Source: Gordonibacter sp034932485 (GTDB taxonomy: Bacteria; Actinomycetota; Coriobacteriia; Coriobacteriales; Eggerthellaceae). From it: a stretch of 64,000 nt of DNA. Shown piece by piece: positions 16,192-24,705 of this stretch. The stretch is from NCBI GenBank assembly GCA_034932485.1, contig JAYFOQ010000004.1, positions 1 to 64,000 of the forward strand. The letters are read 5' to 3'. The notes under the pieces were generated by a model. It saw only the letters and a program-made list of their open reading frames with translations, was not told where the DNA came from and did not search any database. Each line of letters opens with the position of its first letter. Within the stretch, counting starts at the first letter, position 1. Position numbers and translations under genes: made by a program.

Positions 16192-17769
16192 CTGTCGGGA
16201 ATGCACTTCCAACTTAACGTAGATGTGCTTAGCATGCGTAGCGGCGGTTTCTTTCGAGATAAAGAGAGCATCGCGCACATAAGGAATCGAACGCCCTCTC
16301 GCCAATAGATCGAACACCTCGGTTTCGCGCGGCGTAAGCCCTCTCTCGACAGCAAGTTCGCGAATACGAGCGCCCAGTATATCTTCCTCGGAATCGGCTG
16401 CGGTAGAACCCTCTTCTGCCGATTCAGTAACAAACTCCTTTGCCCATGTGTTCGCGCATCCCCTTGTTTGGTTCACCCCAACAACCACATCGCCCACGCG
16501 TCCATCAAGCGAGAAGCTTTTACGATTAAGTACAAACATAGTAACCACCACCAGCACGGCAATAGAAACCGCCGCTACTTGGTCAAGCGATATAGCTCCT
16601 TCAGCCATAAAGCGCTTGACTATAATCATCGTTATCACACCTAAGAAGTCTCCCAAATGCACAAATATCCAGCCTAAACCAAACGACTGAACCGCCGTAG
16701 CCTTACCCGACGATGCATAGTTGGAAAAGAACATTTGCGTGATAACGCAGAAGGCAAACCGTGCCGCAATGGATATTACATAGGCAATATAGCTACCCGC
16801 ATCGGGGCTAAACACGATAAGAGCAACAAAACCCAACACCAGCGCGGGACACATCCAACGATAGAGAAACGGGATAGATATGCGGTGAGGGCCTATCGTA
16901 GAGAAGAATGAAACAATGGCCATAAAAGCAATACTCACCAACATAACTAGTTGGAATGCCATAGCATGAACATCGGGGCTCAGCCAAAAAGTTCCCTCTA
17001 AGCATACGAACAAACATGCAACTATCAGCCCGAGAGCAACGCGGCCCATAGACACCAGCACAACAGATAAACTATTTTTCGCCCGATTATGTGCCGTAGT
17101 GTAGGCTTTTTGCTCAGCTAAGCCGGCATGTTCAACAGATGCGCCACATTGCTTTACCTCTTTCCACGACAAAGCAAAGCATAACCCGGAAAGCAAGGGC
17201 AACACGGTTACAAATACCAGCGCTACCCATCCACTCATGGACGATACCAATAGCACCAAAAGCGCGGCAATAATAGCAGACAGGGGAGAAAGAAACTCAA
17301 CGTCTTCTTGCGATATGCGCGCAAAATACTCGCCCCACATCACCCACATGACGCCACTACCAAAGCCTGTTAGTAAGCTGCCCAGAACAAACAACATAAC
17401 CATAGCGTCCGCGTTAGGTGGCGCCCAAAACAAAAGAGGCGTCGATACCGCCGTAGCGACAGGAGCCACACGCAATAACATCACGTGATCGGCGGGCGAG
17501 CCAAACGTACGCTCGGCACCCACGATAGCAATAAGAGTTAACACCGACATAAGCACCGGGAGGCCTGAAAAAAATAGCTGCTCAAGCAGTCCGCTAAAAC
17601 CAAACCATTCGCTAGAACGGCCCACATAGCCATCGACCACTTCGGTATAAAATACGCAGAACACCCACGCCAGCAGGAAAGCCCATCCGAATCGCCTCAT
17701 AGGAACAAAGCGAGCAATTACGCTCGCAAGCGATTTCTCTCTTTTTTCCATCATCCGCGTTTTCGCCAT
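16168..17769 (-). CDS. 12-TM LuxR-family regulator
   Basis: The ATG at 17769 follows GTAGGGGCGACT and gives 533 residues; the longer in-frame start at 17850 overlaps a terminator hairpin and is unlikely. Residues about 30-440 form some twelve hydrophobic helices resembling an MFS transporter. The C-terminal 65 residues are a LuxR helix-turn-helix, with LTPRETEVFDLLARGRSI, then VRDALFISKETAATHAKHIY, then KLEVHSRQEL. No receiver domain is present, so the membrane part probably senses a ligand directly. In Eggerthella, regulators of this design control neighbouring reductases for specific catechols and other acceptors. The target here is inferred to be the flanking flavin reductases. Confidence 0.87.
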   Translation of the reverse strand: MAKTRMMEKREKSLASVIARFVPMRRFGWAFLLAWVFCVFYTEVVDGYVGRSSEWFGFSGLLEQLFFSGLPVLMSVLTLIAIVGAERTFGSPADHVMLLRVAPVATAVSTPLLFWAPPNADAMVMLFVLGSLLTGFGSGVMWVMWGEYFARISQEDVEFLSPLSAIIAALLVLLVSSMSGWVALVFVTVLPLLSGLCFALSWKEVKQCGASVEHAGLAEQKAYTTAHNRAKNSLSVVLVSMGRVALGLIVACLFVCLEGTFWLSPDVHAMAFQLVMLVSIAFMAIVSFFSTIGPHRISIPFLYRWMCPALVLGFVALIVFSPDAGSYIAYVISIAARFAFCVITQMFFSNYASSGKATAVQSFGLGWIFVHLGDFLGVITMIIVKRFMAEGAISLDQVAAVSIAVLVVVTMFVLNRKSFSLDGRVGDVVVGVNQTRGCANTWAKEFVTESAEEGSTAADSEEDILGARIRELAVERGLTPRETEVFDLLARGRSIPYVRDALFISKETAATHAKHIYVKLEVHSRQELIDLVH

Positions 17770-17838
17770 AGTCGCCCCTACCCACCTTATTGCGCACCTT
17801 AAAAGCGGCATACAAGCGCCGCAAAGGAGTTTATTATA

Positions 17839-17871
17839 GCGGCCCCGCATGCAGTAAGCATGCGGGGCCGC
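17839..17871 (-). terminator. Terminator between two minus-strand genes
   Basis: A 14-bp perfect G+C-rich stem (GCGGCCCCGCATGC) with a 5-nt loop lies after the second flavin reductase gene. A TATAAT box for the next gene (luxR at 17769) directly follows it on the minus strand (17837-17832), so the hairpin also abuts that promoter. Confidence 0.8.
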
Positions 17872-17934
17872 CTGAAAACGACGTACGAAGCTGAGGGAGG
17901 GAAAGGCTTCGTAACGTCAAAGAATGGAGGAAGG

Positions 17935-19593
17935 TTAAGCTACAGAATCCCCAGCCGCATACATACCTGCCATACGACCCCCGCTATACGCGCACATGAG
18001 AGAGTAGCCTTCATAGTCGCAATATGGAGCACTCATAAGCGTTCCGTTATCGGCTCCCGCCACATACAAGCCCTCGATAGGCATACCATCGCTGTCGATG
18101 GCCTGAAGACGATCGTTTGTGCGAATGCCGCCGATGGTTACCCATGCACTCGGCTCGTAGGTAAAGGCATAAAACGGGCCAGTTGCCACAGATCGCAAAA
18201 AGCATGCCGGCTTATAGAACTGCTCGTCCTTACCACCTGCGCAATACGCGTTGTATTGTTCAAGGGTCTCTACCAGATCGGGTGCGTTAATGGCTTCAGC
18301 CAGTTCATTGATAGTGTTTGCCTTATACGCCCAGCCCGCCGAAACAGCTTTGTCTATATCGGCCTGCACATTCTCCAACGGCTTACCCTTAAGCGTCATC
18401 GCACCCGTACGCCAATTCACCTCATCGGAGCCACATAACGTCCAAGCATCCATGCCCGCATTTAATCCATCCACATAAGCCTGATCGACCACTGCGTAAT
18501 ACTGGCCACCCACCAGCGAGATAGCGCCGCCCAAAGCAAGCGGCAGATTCGCAAACTTTCCCTCATTCGAAAAGCGACGACCTTGGTTGTTTACCAGCAG
18601 TGTGCCGTAAATGCCAAGAGCAAAGGCGGCGTTCGACCGACCCCAGATTCCCTCGGCTTCCTTGTTTGAACCGGAAAACTCGTTACCCGCGATACCCCAC
18701 TGCGTGGATATCTGACCACCCGCAGCCTGCACCATATCGATGCCCTCACCCGTAGATAGCACGCTACCCAGCGGATTCACGAACGTTCCAAAACGCTCCT
18801 GCATCTTCTCGACACTTCCCAAGAAGCCACCAGTAGCAACAATAACAGCCTTCGCCCTTACATCCAATACGCCGTCACCTTCACACTGAACACCTTTGCA
18901 GATGCCATCCTCAACAATAAGGCGCTTTGCTGCAGTATCGAACACAAATTCGCCGCCCTTTGCCTCGACCCACTTCTGTAAAGGACCCATACGATTCTCG
19001 CCCTTTGCTTGGGTTTTTGAATCTTTCGGATCGGATTGAAAATTCGCGCGCACCGAAGCATGTCCAGCCCCATAGTTGTCGGGGCGCAAGCCCGTCGCTA
19101 CGCCAAACTCATCGGTAAAACGATCGATGGTATCTCCCGACAACTCAACAGCCGCCTTAACTGCCGCAGCGTTTGTAGACCAGTGCGCGTATTCCATAAT
19201 GTGGTTAAACGCCTCTTCTACCCCAAAATCAATACCAGCCTGCTGCTGCAGCTTCGACCCCACCATAAAAGGGCCCCCTGCAAGCGAACCATTGGACACG
19301 CCAACGCTGTTACCCTTCTCAACCACGATAACGCTCTTGCCAGCGCGGGCAACCTCGACAGCCGCCCACATACCAGCACCGCCCGCACCTAAAACCACCA
19401 CGTCACATTCCTTGGTTTGATCGGCTGTTTTCATGGCTTCAACAGCGCCGGCCGAAGCGACCTCTTTTGTATCAGCCTTGTCAGCTGTCGCCTTAGGTGA
19501 ACACCCCGCGAGCGCCACCGCACCACCCAGTGCGGCCACACTGCCCCACGTCAAAAAACTACGACGGGAAAGACCATTCTGTATATTCTTCAT
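17935..19593 (-). CDS. Tat-lipoprotein FAD-dependent reductase
   Basis: The 552-residue precursor starts at an ATG preceded by AGGAGG. It has a Tat motif SRRSFLTWG (arginines 10-11) and a lipobox LAGC ending at Cys31. The FAD_binding_2 domain begins at about residue 63 with DVVVLGAGGAGMWAAVEVARAG and ends with a GLYVAGADNGT segment. An SAPYCDYEGYSLMCAYSGGRMAG segment closes the FAD site. No FMN or haem domain is present. Similarity to the reductase at 14394 is in fold, not close identity. It is divergent from the LuxR gene at 19961 across a region with repeated GGGGTGA sites, which suggests control by that regulator. The substrate is unknown. Confidence 0.87.
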   Translation of the reverse strand: MKNIQNGLSRRSFLTWGSVAALGGAVALAGCSPKATADKADTKEVASAGAVEAMKTADQTKECDVVVLGAGGAGMWAAVEVARAGKSVIVVEKGNSVGVSNGSLAGGPFMVGSKLQQQAGIDFGVEEAFNHIMEYAHWSTNAAAVKAAVELSGDTIDRFTDEFGVATGLRPDNYGAGHASVRANFQSDPKDSKTQAKGENRMGPLQKWVEAKGGEFVFDTAAKRLIVEDGICKGVQCEGDGVLDVRAKAVIVATGGFLGSVEKMQERFGTFVNPLGSVLSTGEGIDMVQAAGGQISTQWGIAGNEFSGSNKEAEGIWGRSNAAFALGIYGTLLVNNQGRRFSNEGKFANLPLALGGAISLVGGQYYAVVDQAYVDGLNAGMDAWTLCGSDEVNWRTGAMTLKGKPLENVQADIDKAVSAGWAYKANTINELAEAINAPDLVETLEQYNAYCAGGKDEQFYKPACFLRSVATGPFYAFTYEPSAWVTIGGIRTNDRLQAIDSDGMPIEGLYVAGADNGTLMSAPYCDYEGYSLMCAYSGGRMAGMYAAGDSVA

Positions 19594-19705
19594 ATGAACT
19601 CCCTCCTACAGGATTCATCGATAAGCCTCGAAGTATCTTACTAGTCCGAGGCTGCGCGCCTTCCCAAGGCGCTGAAGCTATCATGCGTTCCACGAGGGTA
19701 TTTGT

Positions 19706-19763
19706 CGCGGGTGAACCTGCTAGAGCGCGGGGTGAACCACAAATCACCCCTGCACTCACCCCT
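19706..19763. promoter_or_regulatory. Cluster of GGGGTGA half-sites between reductase and luxR
   Basis: Two direct copies of CGCGGG(G)TGAACC lie at 19706-19717 and 19726-19738. TCACCCC follows in the opposite orientation at 19744-19750 and again near 19756-19762. The inner copies form GGGGTGA-N8-TCACCCC. The layout in the divergent gap suggests binding sites for the LuxR regulator encoded at 19961. The rest of the 367-bp gap holds no gene. Confidence 0.5.
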
Positions 19764-19960
19764 CCCTTTTTTGACTGGTCGTTTTTTTCTTATCCAGGGC
19801 CCTCACCTAACCTAAAAGGAATCCACCTGTTAGATATCTCATGGGAGTCTGTAAGATATTGCGCGGCCTTATGGTTCCTTACATGGCGCACGACCTCCCC
19901 ATCCTCCCCCGTCTCTTATCATCCCCCTGTTACAATATCTTCACCGAAAAGGAGGTGAAG

Positions 19961-21418
19961 ATGAAATCAAGTGACGTAGTGCGAGCGCTTGCACCAGAAG
20001 ACCGCGCCACCAACGAAGAGCCACTTACGGCGCTACTCTTCCCGTTACGCTTCTTAGGTATGGGCCTCCTTATCACGTGGCTTTGCTGCACGCATGTCGT
20101 TTCCATCTTCCCTGGAGCCGGATTCGACCCTGCGCTACGCAGCACATTCGACTACGGCATGCGTTTTGGCGACATCGGCAGTTTTTTACTCATGGCCATA
20201 TTTGCAAATCGCATTGGACGGTTAGGACGTCGGCCAAAAGCGACAGCTTTCTGCGTTGCACTTACGGTACTGGGAACAGCCGTGGTGGGTCTCATACTTA
20301 TACCGATAGGAGCAGCAACTCCTCTTATATTCGTAGTGGCCGTGCTTACCGGCATTGGAGGAGCTGTCTTATTCTGTCTGTGGGCCGAAGCGTATAGCCA
20401 GATGGGAATGACGCAAACCGTTATGTACGGGGCTGGTTCCTGTATCGTCGCCGCAGTAACCGCTTTTCTCATCAGCACCATGCAACCTCCCTACGCCGTT
20501 GTAGCCACCGCACTGCTACCTTTGGTTTCGCTTCTCTGCGCACTATTAAGTTTTCGTCTCGTACCGCCGGAGCGCCCCCAGCCTGCCGGAATTCGTTATC
20601 CGTTGCCGCTCAAGCTTTTGGGTATGATGTGCCTTGCTGGACTGTTATCAGGCCTTGCAGGGTCGCTATTACCTAATCCCGATGGCCTTGGAGCAATCCA
20701 TCGCATTGCCGCCACCGGACTCGCTGGTGTGGTTATCATTACCATGATGCTAAGTCGAAAAGAACGCATTGATGTGCGGTTTTTGGCAAAGGTTGGCCTC
20801 CCTCTGTCCATTCTTGCGCTTGCACTTATTCCTTTCGCCGGACCCCAATGGGGCTATGCGGTTTCATTCCTAATCAAGCTTGCCTATGTATGGTTCACCT
20901 TCTTCGTACTCCTTATGCTTGCAAATATCGTGTTTCGCTTTGAGGTACCGAGCCTGCGTTTGTTTGCTATCGCACGTGCATCGAGCGAAGCGGCTATTTT
21001 CGTGGGTGTTGCAGCACGACGCGTGCTACAACAAAATAACGCCTTCGTCGAACCATCCGTTCTTATAGGCCTATCGTTGGGAGGCATTGTTATTGTTTTG
21101 CTTTGTGCGCTTATCTGGAAAAGTGAGACATCTGTCAATGGCGACTGGGGTGCTTCGGGCATATCCTTGGTAGACAAGCTACACGTGCCTGGTCCCCGCG
21201 AGCGTTTTATGGCTCGCTGCGACGAACTTTCAGTCTGTTATAAACTTACGACACGCGAAACGGAAATTATGGCGCTTATCGCACAACGCAAGAGCCGCTC
21301 AGAAATCGAGCACGAACTGTTCTTGTCGCAAAATACCGTGAAGACTCATGTTCGACACCTCTATGCCAAGCTGGACGTCCGCTCAAAAGCCGACGTTATC
21401 GCGCTGTTTGAGCGATAG
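19961..21418 (+). CDS. 12-TM LuxR-family regulator
   Basis: The protein has 485 residues from the ATG after AAAAGGAGGTGAAG; a longer in-frame start at 19841 has no ribosome site. A TACAAT box at 19931-19936 lies upstream without a recognisable -35 box. Some twelve membrane helices span about residues 25-400. The C-terminal LuxR helix-turn-helix shows LTTRETEIMALIAQRKSR, then SEIEHELFLSQNTVKTHVRHLY, then AKLDVRSKADVIALF. The architecture matches the genes at 16168 and 33901. It is divergent from the flavin reductase at 17935, its most likely target. The ligand is unknown. Confidence 0.87.
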   Translation: MKSSDVVRALAPEDRATNEEPLTALLFPLRFLGMGLLITWLCCTHVVSIFPGAGFDPALRSTFDYGMRFGDIGSFLLMAIFANRIGRLGRRPKATAFCVALTVLGTAVVGLILIPIGAATPLIFVVAVLTGIGGAVLFCLWAEAYSQMGMTQTVMYGAGSCIVAAVTAFLISTMQPPYAVVATALLPLVSLLCALLSFRLVPPERPQPAGIRYPLPLKLLGMMCLAGLLSGLAGSLLPNPDGLGAIHRIAATGLAGVVIITMMLSRKERIDVRFLAKVGLPLSILALALIPFAGPQWGYAVSFLIKLAYVWFTFFVLLMLANIVFRFEVPSLRLFAIARASSEAAIFVGVAARRVLQQNNAFVEPSVLIGLSLGGIVIVLLCALIWKSETSVNGDWGASGISLVDKLHVPGPRERFMARCDELSVCYKLTTRETEIMALIAQRKSRSEIEHELFLSQNTVKTHVRHLYAKLDVRSKADVIALFER

Positions 21419-21762
21419 CAAGGGTATCCAAGAGGAATTGCTCCCAGCCCACAAGTTTCATCAAAAACATTGGCCAGAAAGCCCCCTCGCCTGCTACCCA
21501 AACAGGCCACGCACTTCACACTCAACCGATTGCTTCTCGTTCTTAACAAGGTTGCATCACCTTAATAATTCATGACGATTGCGTAAAGGATAGCGTAGTC
21601 GTACAGGGTTTATGGCAAGATGGAACATTGCATAGTCATATGCAGCGATACGCGACTATGTTAGTCGCACAACCGCTGCGTGCGACCCAACGAAGCGAAC
21701 GTGCAGTAAGTGGCGGTGGAGCACCGCACCACAAGCACTCAGGCAAATAAAGGAGACCGGCG
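21419..21762. other. Leader region of the fhaA-pknB operon, no gene
   Basis: This 344-bp gap has a possible promoter, TTGCGT (21579-21584) and TACAGG (21602-21607) 17 bp apart. Two small inverted repeats follow: CATAGTC/GACTATG (21631-21660) and GTCGCA/TGCGAC (21664-21686). None is decisive. Confidence 0.35.
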
Positions 21763-23082
21763 ATGGGCTTTTTCTCAAAGTTCGAGGGTAAGATGGAGGA
21801 CGCGTTCGAAGGTGCGGCAGACCGCATGGCGAACTCTCCTATCTCCCCCGTACAGATCGCCAAAAAGGCCGAAAAGCAGATGCGGCGCGAGAAGATGGTA
21901 GGCGCAGGCAAACAGTACGCACCCACACTTTACACCGTACTGGTAAACCCCGACGACGATCAACGTCTCTTTGGCTACTACCCTACATTAGCAGGCGAAA
22001 CCGAGACGTACTTGACGGCGAAAGCTGCTGACGAAGGCTTAGTTATGGACGGTCAGCCGCTCGTGCGCTTCATCGTAGATGATGGATTGAAGCACGGTAA
22101 GTTTGACGTTATCGCAGAAGCAGTGGCAGCACCCATCATCGCACAACTTCGCGCGGAAGAGATGCAGCGCTACGGACTGGGCGGCTCGGGGCAAGCAGGC
22201 GCTTCCTACGGTGCCGGGGCCCCCGGCTACGGCGCACCCATGCCAGCACCTGCCCAATCCTACGACTACGGTCAGCCTGCCAGGGGCTACGCTCAGCCCG
22301 CTGGAGGATACGGCGCCTACCCCGAACAGCCGTCATACGGCACACCCGTCTACGAAACACCCTCCCCTTACGCCGATCCGGCAAACCAACCCTATCGCGA
22401 CCTCGATGCTAATTTCGACGAGAGCAACGCCTCATTCGACAACTACGACGGCACCCCTAAGCCGCCACTGCCTTACGTTCCCGAAGACGAGCTCGACTAC
22501 TCCATCGATTACGGCGAATACACGTTCGACAGCCAAAATTTTGATGACTACCGCGAAAACGGTCGTTCGCAAGGTACTCCCCTAGCAAATGCTGGTGTTG
22601 CCGCCGGAGCTGCAGGCATAGCCGGTGCAGGAGTAGGTATGGCCGGAGCAGCCGCAGCAGCCGCAGGGGCCGCACGCGCGGGACATCCAGAAGCCTACGG
22701 GCAGGCAGCAAACCCAGGCCGAGTGGTTTCGGCAGACACGGTGGTGTTTGCAGGCGGTGCCGGACAGGCAAACCCAATCCCCAACCAAAATGCCGTCCGT
22801 GCCAGCCTCATCGACACTGCGAACAACCGCGCTTATTCGCTCGCTTCAGGCCGTCTACTCATGGGTCGCGAATCAAAGAACGATATCGTTGTTCACGACA
22901 TCAACGCCAGTCGAACACACGCGGAATTACGCTTTGAACCTCAAGGAGTTTGGACCATCACCGACTTAGGCTCCACTAATGGCACGTTAGTAAATGGTGC
23001 GGAAATTGCCACGAGCCCGCTGCGCGAAGGAGACCGCATTACTATCGGCATGACAAACTACGTGTTCACGCAAACCCAATAA
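21763..23082 (+). CDS. fhaA: FHA-domain protein FhaA
   Basis: A 439-residue cytoplasmic protein. The N-terminal 125 residues form the DUF3662 (FhaA N-terminal) domain, beginning MGFFSKFEGKMEDAFEGAADRM. A Gly/Tyr/Pro-rich and then Asp-rich disordered linker with Ala repeats follows, and residues 345-439 are an FHA domain with LLMGRESKNDI, NASRTHAEL and DLGSTNGTLVNG. The FHA domain binds phosphothreonine on PknB-family kinases and on peptidoglycan factors such as MviN in mycobacteria. The gene opens a five-gene operon and follows AAGGAGACCGGCG. The order matches the mycobacterial Rv0020c-Rv0014c cluster. Confidence 0.92.
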   Translation: MGFFSKFEGKMEDAFEGAADRMANSPISPVQIAKKAEKQMRREKMVGAGKQYAPTLYTVLVNPDDDQRLFGYYPTLAGETETYLTAKAADEGLVMDGQPLVRFIVDDGLKHGKFDVIAEAVAAPIIAQLRAEEMQRYGLGGSGQAGASYGAGAPGYGAPMPAPAQSYDYGQPARGYAQPAGGYGAYPEQPSYGTPVYETPSPYADPANQPYRDLDANFDESNASFDNYDGTPKPPLPYVPEDELDYSIDYGEYTFDSQNFDDYRENGRSQGTPLANAGVAAGAAGIAGAGVGMAGAAAAAAGAARAGHPEAYGQAANPGRVVSADTVVFAGGAGQANPIPNQNAVRASLIDTANNRAYSLASGRLLMGRESKNDIVVHDINASRTHAELRFEPQGVWTITDLGSTNGTLVNGAEIATSPLREGDRITIGMTNYVFTQTQ

Positions 23083-23149
23083 CACAGAGTACGATGGACA
23101 AACACGTGAGCATAACAAGCTTCAACCGCATAGAACCAGAGGTGTACTC

Positions 23150-23563
23150 GTGATCGATATCGTACTGCTGATAGGGCGCTTGCTGTTTGTTGCGCTGTTG
23201 TATCTGTTCCTGTTTGCCATTATGAAAACGGGTGTGGGCTTGGTGCGCGGCCAGCGCAAAAAAGAACGTACCTGGAACCTATCGGTTGAACGCGGTCCCA
23301 AAGAACTGCGCGGCGTATCTATCGTCGTACGCGGCCCCGTTATCGTCGGGCGCAGCCCTGGTGCAGATATCGTGGTAGGTGCCGGCTACGTATCGGGACG
23401 CCACGCACGTTTTTCGCTTATGGGACAGAACTTGTTCGTAGAAGATTTAGGATCAACCAATGGAACTGCCGTAAACGGGCAGGTTATTGCTGAGCCGGTT
23501 GCGCTCAAGAATAACGACGTAGTAAACGTTGGCGACGTGGCTATACGCGTGAGGTTTGCATAA
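23150..23563 (+). CDS. fhaB: FHA-domain membrane protein FhaB
   Basis: A 137-residue protein starting at GTG after AGAGGTGTACTC. One membrane helix covers about residues 3-24, then a basic segment and an FHA domain from about 58, with VIVGRSPGADIVV, SGRHARFSL and DLGSTNGTAVNG. It is the usual second gene of the actinobacterial pknB cluster and recruits phosphorylated kinase or cell-division partners to the membrane. Its stop codon overlaps the next ATG by one base. Confidence 0.92.
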   Translation: MIDIVLLIGRLLFVALLYLFLFAIMKTGVGLVRGQRKKERTWNLSVERGPKELRGVSIVVRGPVIVGRSPGADIVVGAGYVSGRHARFSLMGQNLFVEDLGSTNGTAVNGQVIAEPVALKNNDVVNVGDVAIRVRFA

Positions 23564-24705
23564 TGGCTACCGAACGCTCATATAAGTCGACAGCTCACAC
23601 CCGCAAGGGTGCCACTACTACTTTTGGTAGCCGCACCGATATCGGCTGCTTGCGCGACCATAACGAAGATAGCCTCATTGTTGCCCCACCCCTCTTTGCT
23701 GTCGCCGATGGCATGGGAGGACACGCTGCAGGCGAAGTGGCTTCCGAGATTGCCGTAAACGTGCTTGCCGAGCGCGCTCCAGCCCATCCCGACTCCGAAG
23801 CACTCGGCCTTGCCGTAGAAGAAGCAAATCGCGCCATTATTCGTGCAGCTCACGAAGGACGTGGTCGAGAGGGCATGGGCACTACCGTGACCGCTGCCAT
23901 GTTAGAAGGCGAACGCCTTATTATCGCCCAGGTGGGCGACTCTCGAGCATACTTGCTACATCAAGGGAAAATTCAACAGCTTACACGCGACCATAGCCTT
24001 ATGGCCGACATGATTGAAGCTGGACAACTTACCCCCGAGGAAGCTCGATCACACCCCAATCGCTCGGTTATTACCCGCGCGCTGGGCAGCGATCCGCACA
24101 CTCAACCCGATTTGTATGAGATAAACGTAGAAACCGGCGATCGTCTGCTGGTCTGTTCAGATGGCTTGTCGGGCATGCTACGTGACCAAGAAATCGAAGC
24201 AACACTTGTCCGTGTCCGAGACCCGCAACGATGCGCCTCCCAACTGGTGAATGAAGCTATCGCTGCAGGAGGCCACGACAACATCACCGTTATCGTGGCT
24301 GATGTAACCGGCTTTGCTGAAATACGCCGCAAGAAAATAGCACGTAAGACCAAGTTCGGTATCGCTCTGGTGCTTGTCTTGTTTGCCCTTATTATGGTGG
24401 GAACAGTATGGGGCACAAACGCCTACCTTCACACGGTGGCTTACCTGGCAAATGACAACGGGAAAGTAGCTATTTACCGAGGTATCCCAGGAAATGTTTT
24501 TGGATTCTCCTATTCTGAACTGGTAGAGACCACCTCCGTAGCAGTGGACGATCTGCAACCCGGATTCGCTGAACGCTTGAAAGATGGTTGGCGCGTAGAT
24601 AGCGTCGCAGCAGCCGAGGCGCTTGTCAAAGAGTACCAAGCAGACATCGCCGCGAACAAGCAGTCTTCAACCGCAAAAGACACCAACCAAGGTGGTGCCG
24701 CATGA
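23563..24705 (+). CDS. pstP: PP2C-family Ser/Thr phosphatase
   Basis: The 380-residue protein has a cytoplasmic PP2C domain (about 20-250). Metal-binding motifs are DHNEDS, AVADGMGGHAAGE, VGDSRAYLL, DHSLMADM and GGHDNITVIVAD. A membrane helix is at about 262-282 and an external C-terminal segment of about 95 residues follows. It reverses PknB phosphorylation. It overlaps fhaB by 1 base and the next gene by 4 (ATGA), so the block is translationally coupled. Confidence 0.95.
   Translation: MATERSYKSTAHTRKGATTTFGSRTDIGCLRDHNEDSLIVAPPLFAVADGMGGHAAGEVASEIAVNVLAERAPAHPDSEALGLAVEEANRAIIRAAHEGRGREGMGTTVTAAMLEGERLIIAQVGDSRAYLLHQGKIQQLTRDHSLMADMIEAGQLTPEEARSHPNRSVITRALGSDPHTQPDLYEINVETGDRLLVCSDGLSGMLRDQEIEATLVRVRDPQRCASQLVNEAIAAGGHDNITVIVADVTGFAEIRRKKIARKTKFGIALVLVLFALIMVGTVWGTNAYLHTVAYLANDNGKVAIYRGIPGNVFGFSYSELVETTSVAVDDLQPGFAERLKDGWRVDSVAAAEALVKEYQADIAANKQSSTAKDTNQGGAA

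Noticed and set aside
22103..22585. Overlapping frames in the fhaA linker
   Set aside because: Low-complexity Gly/Tyr/Pro coding sequence opens other frames by composition; none has a start signal.
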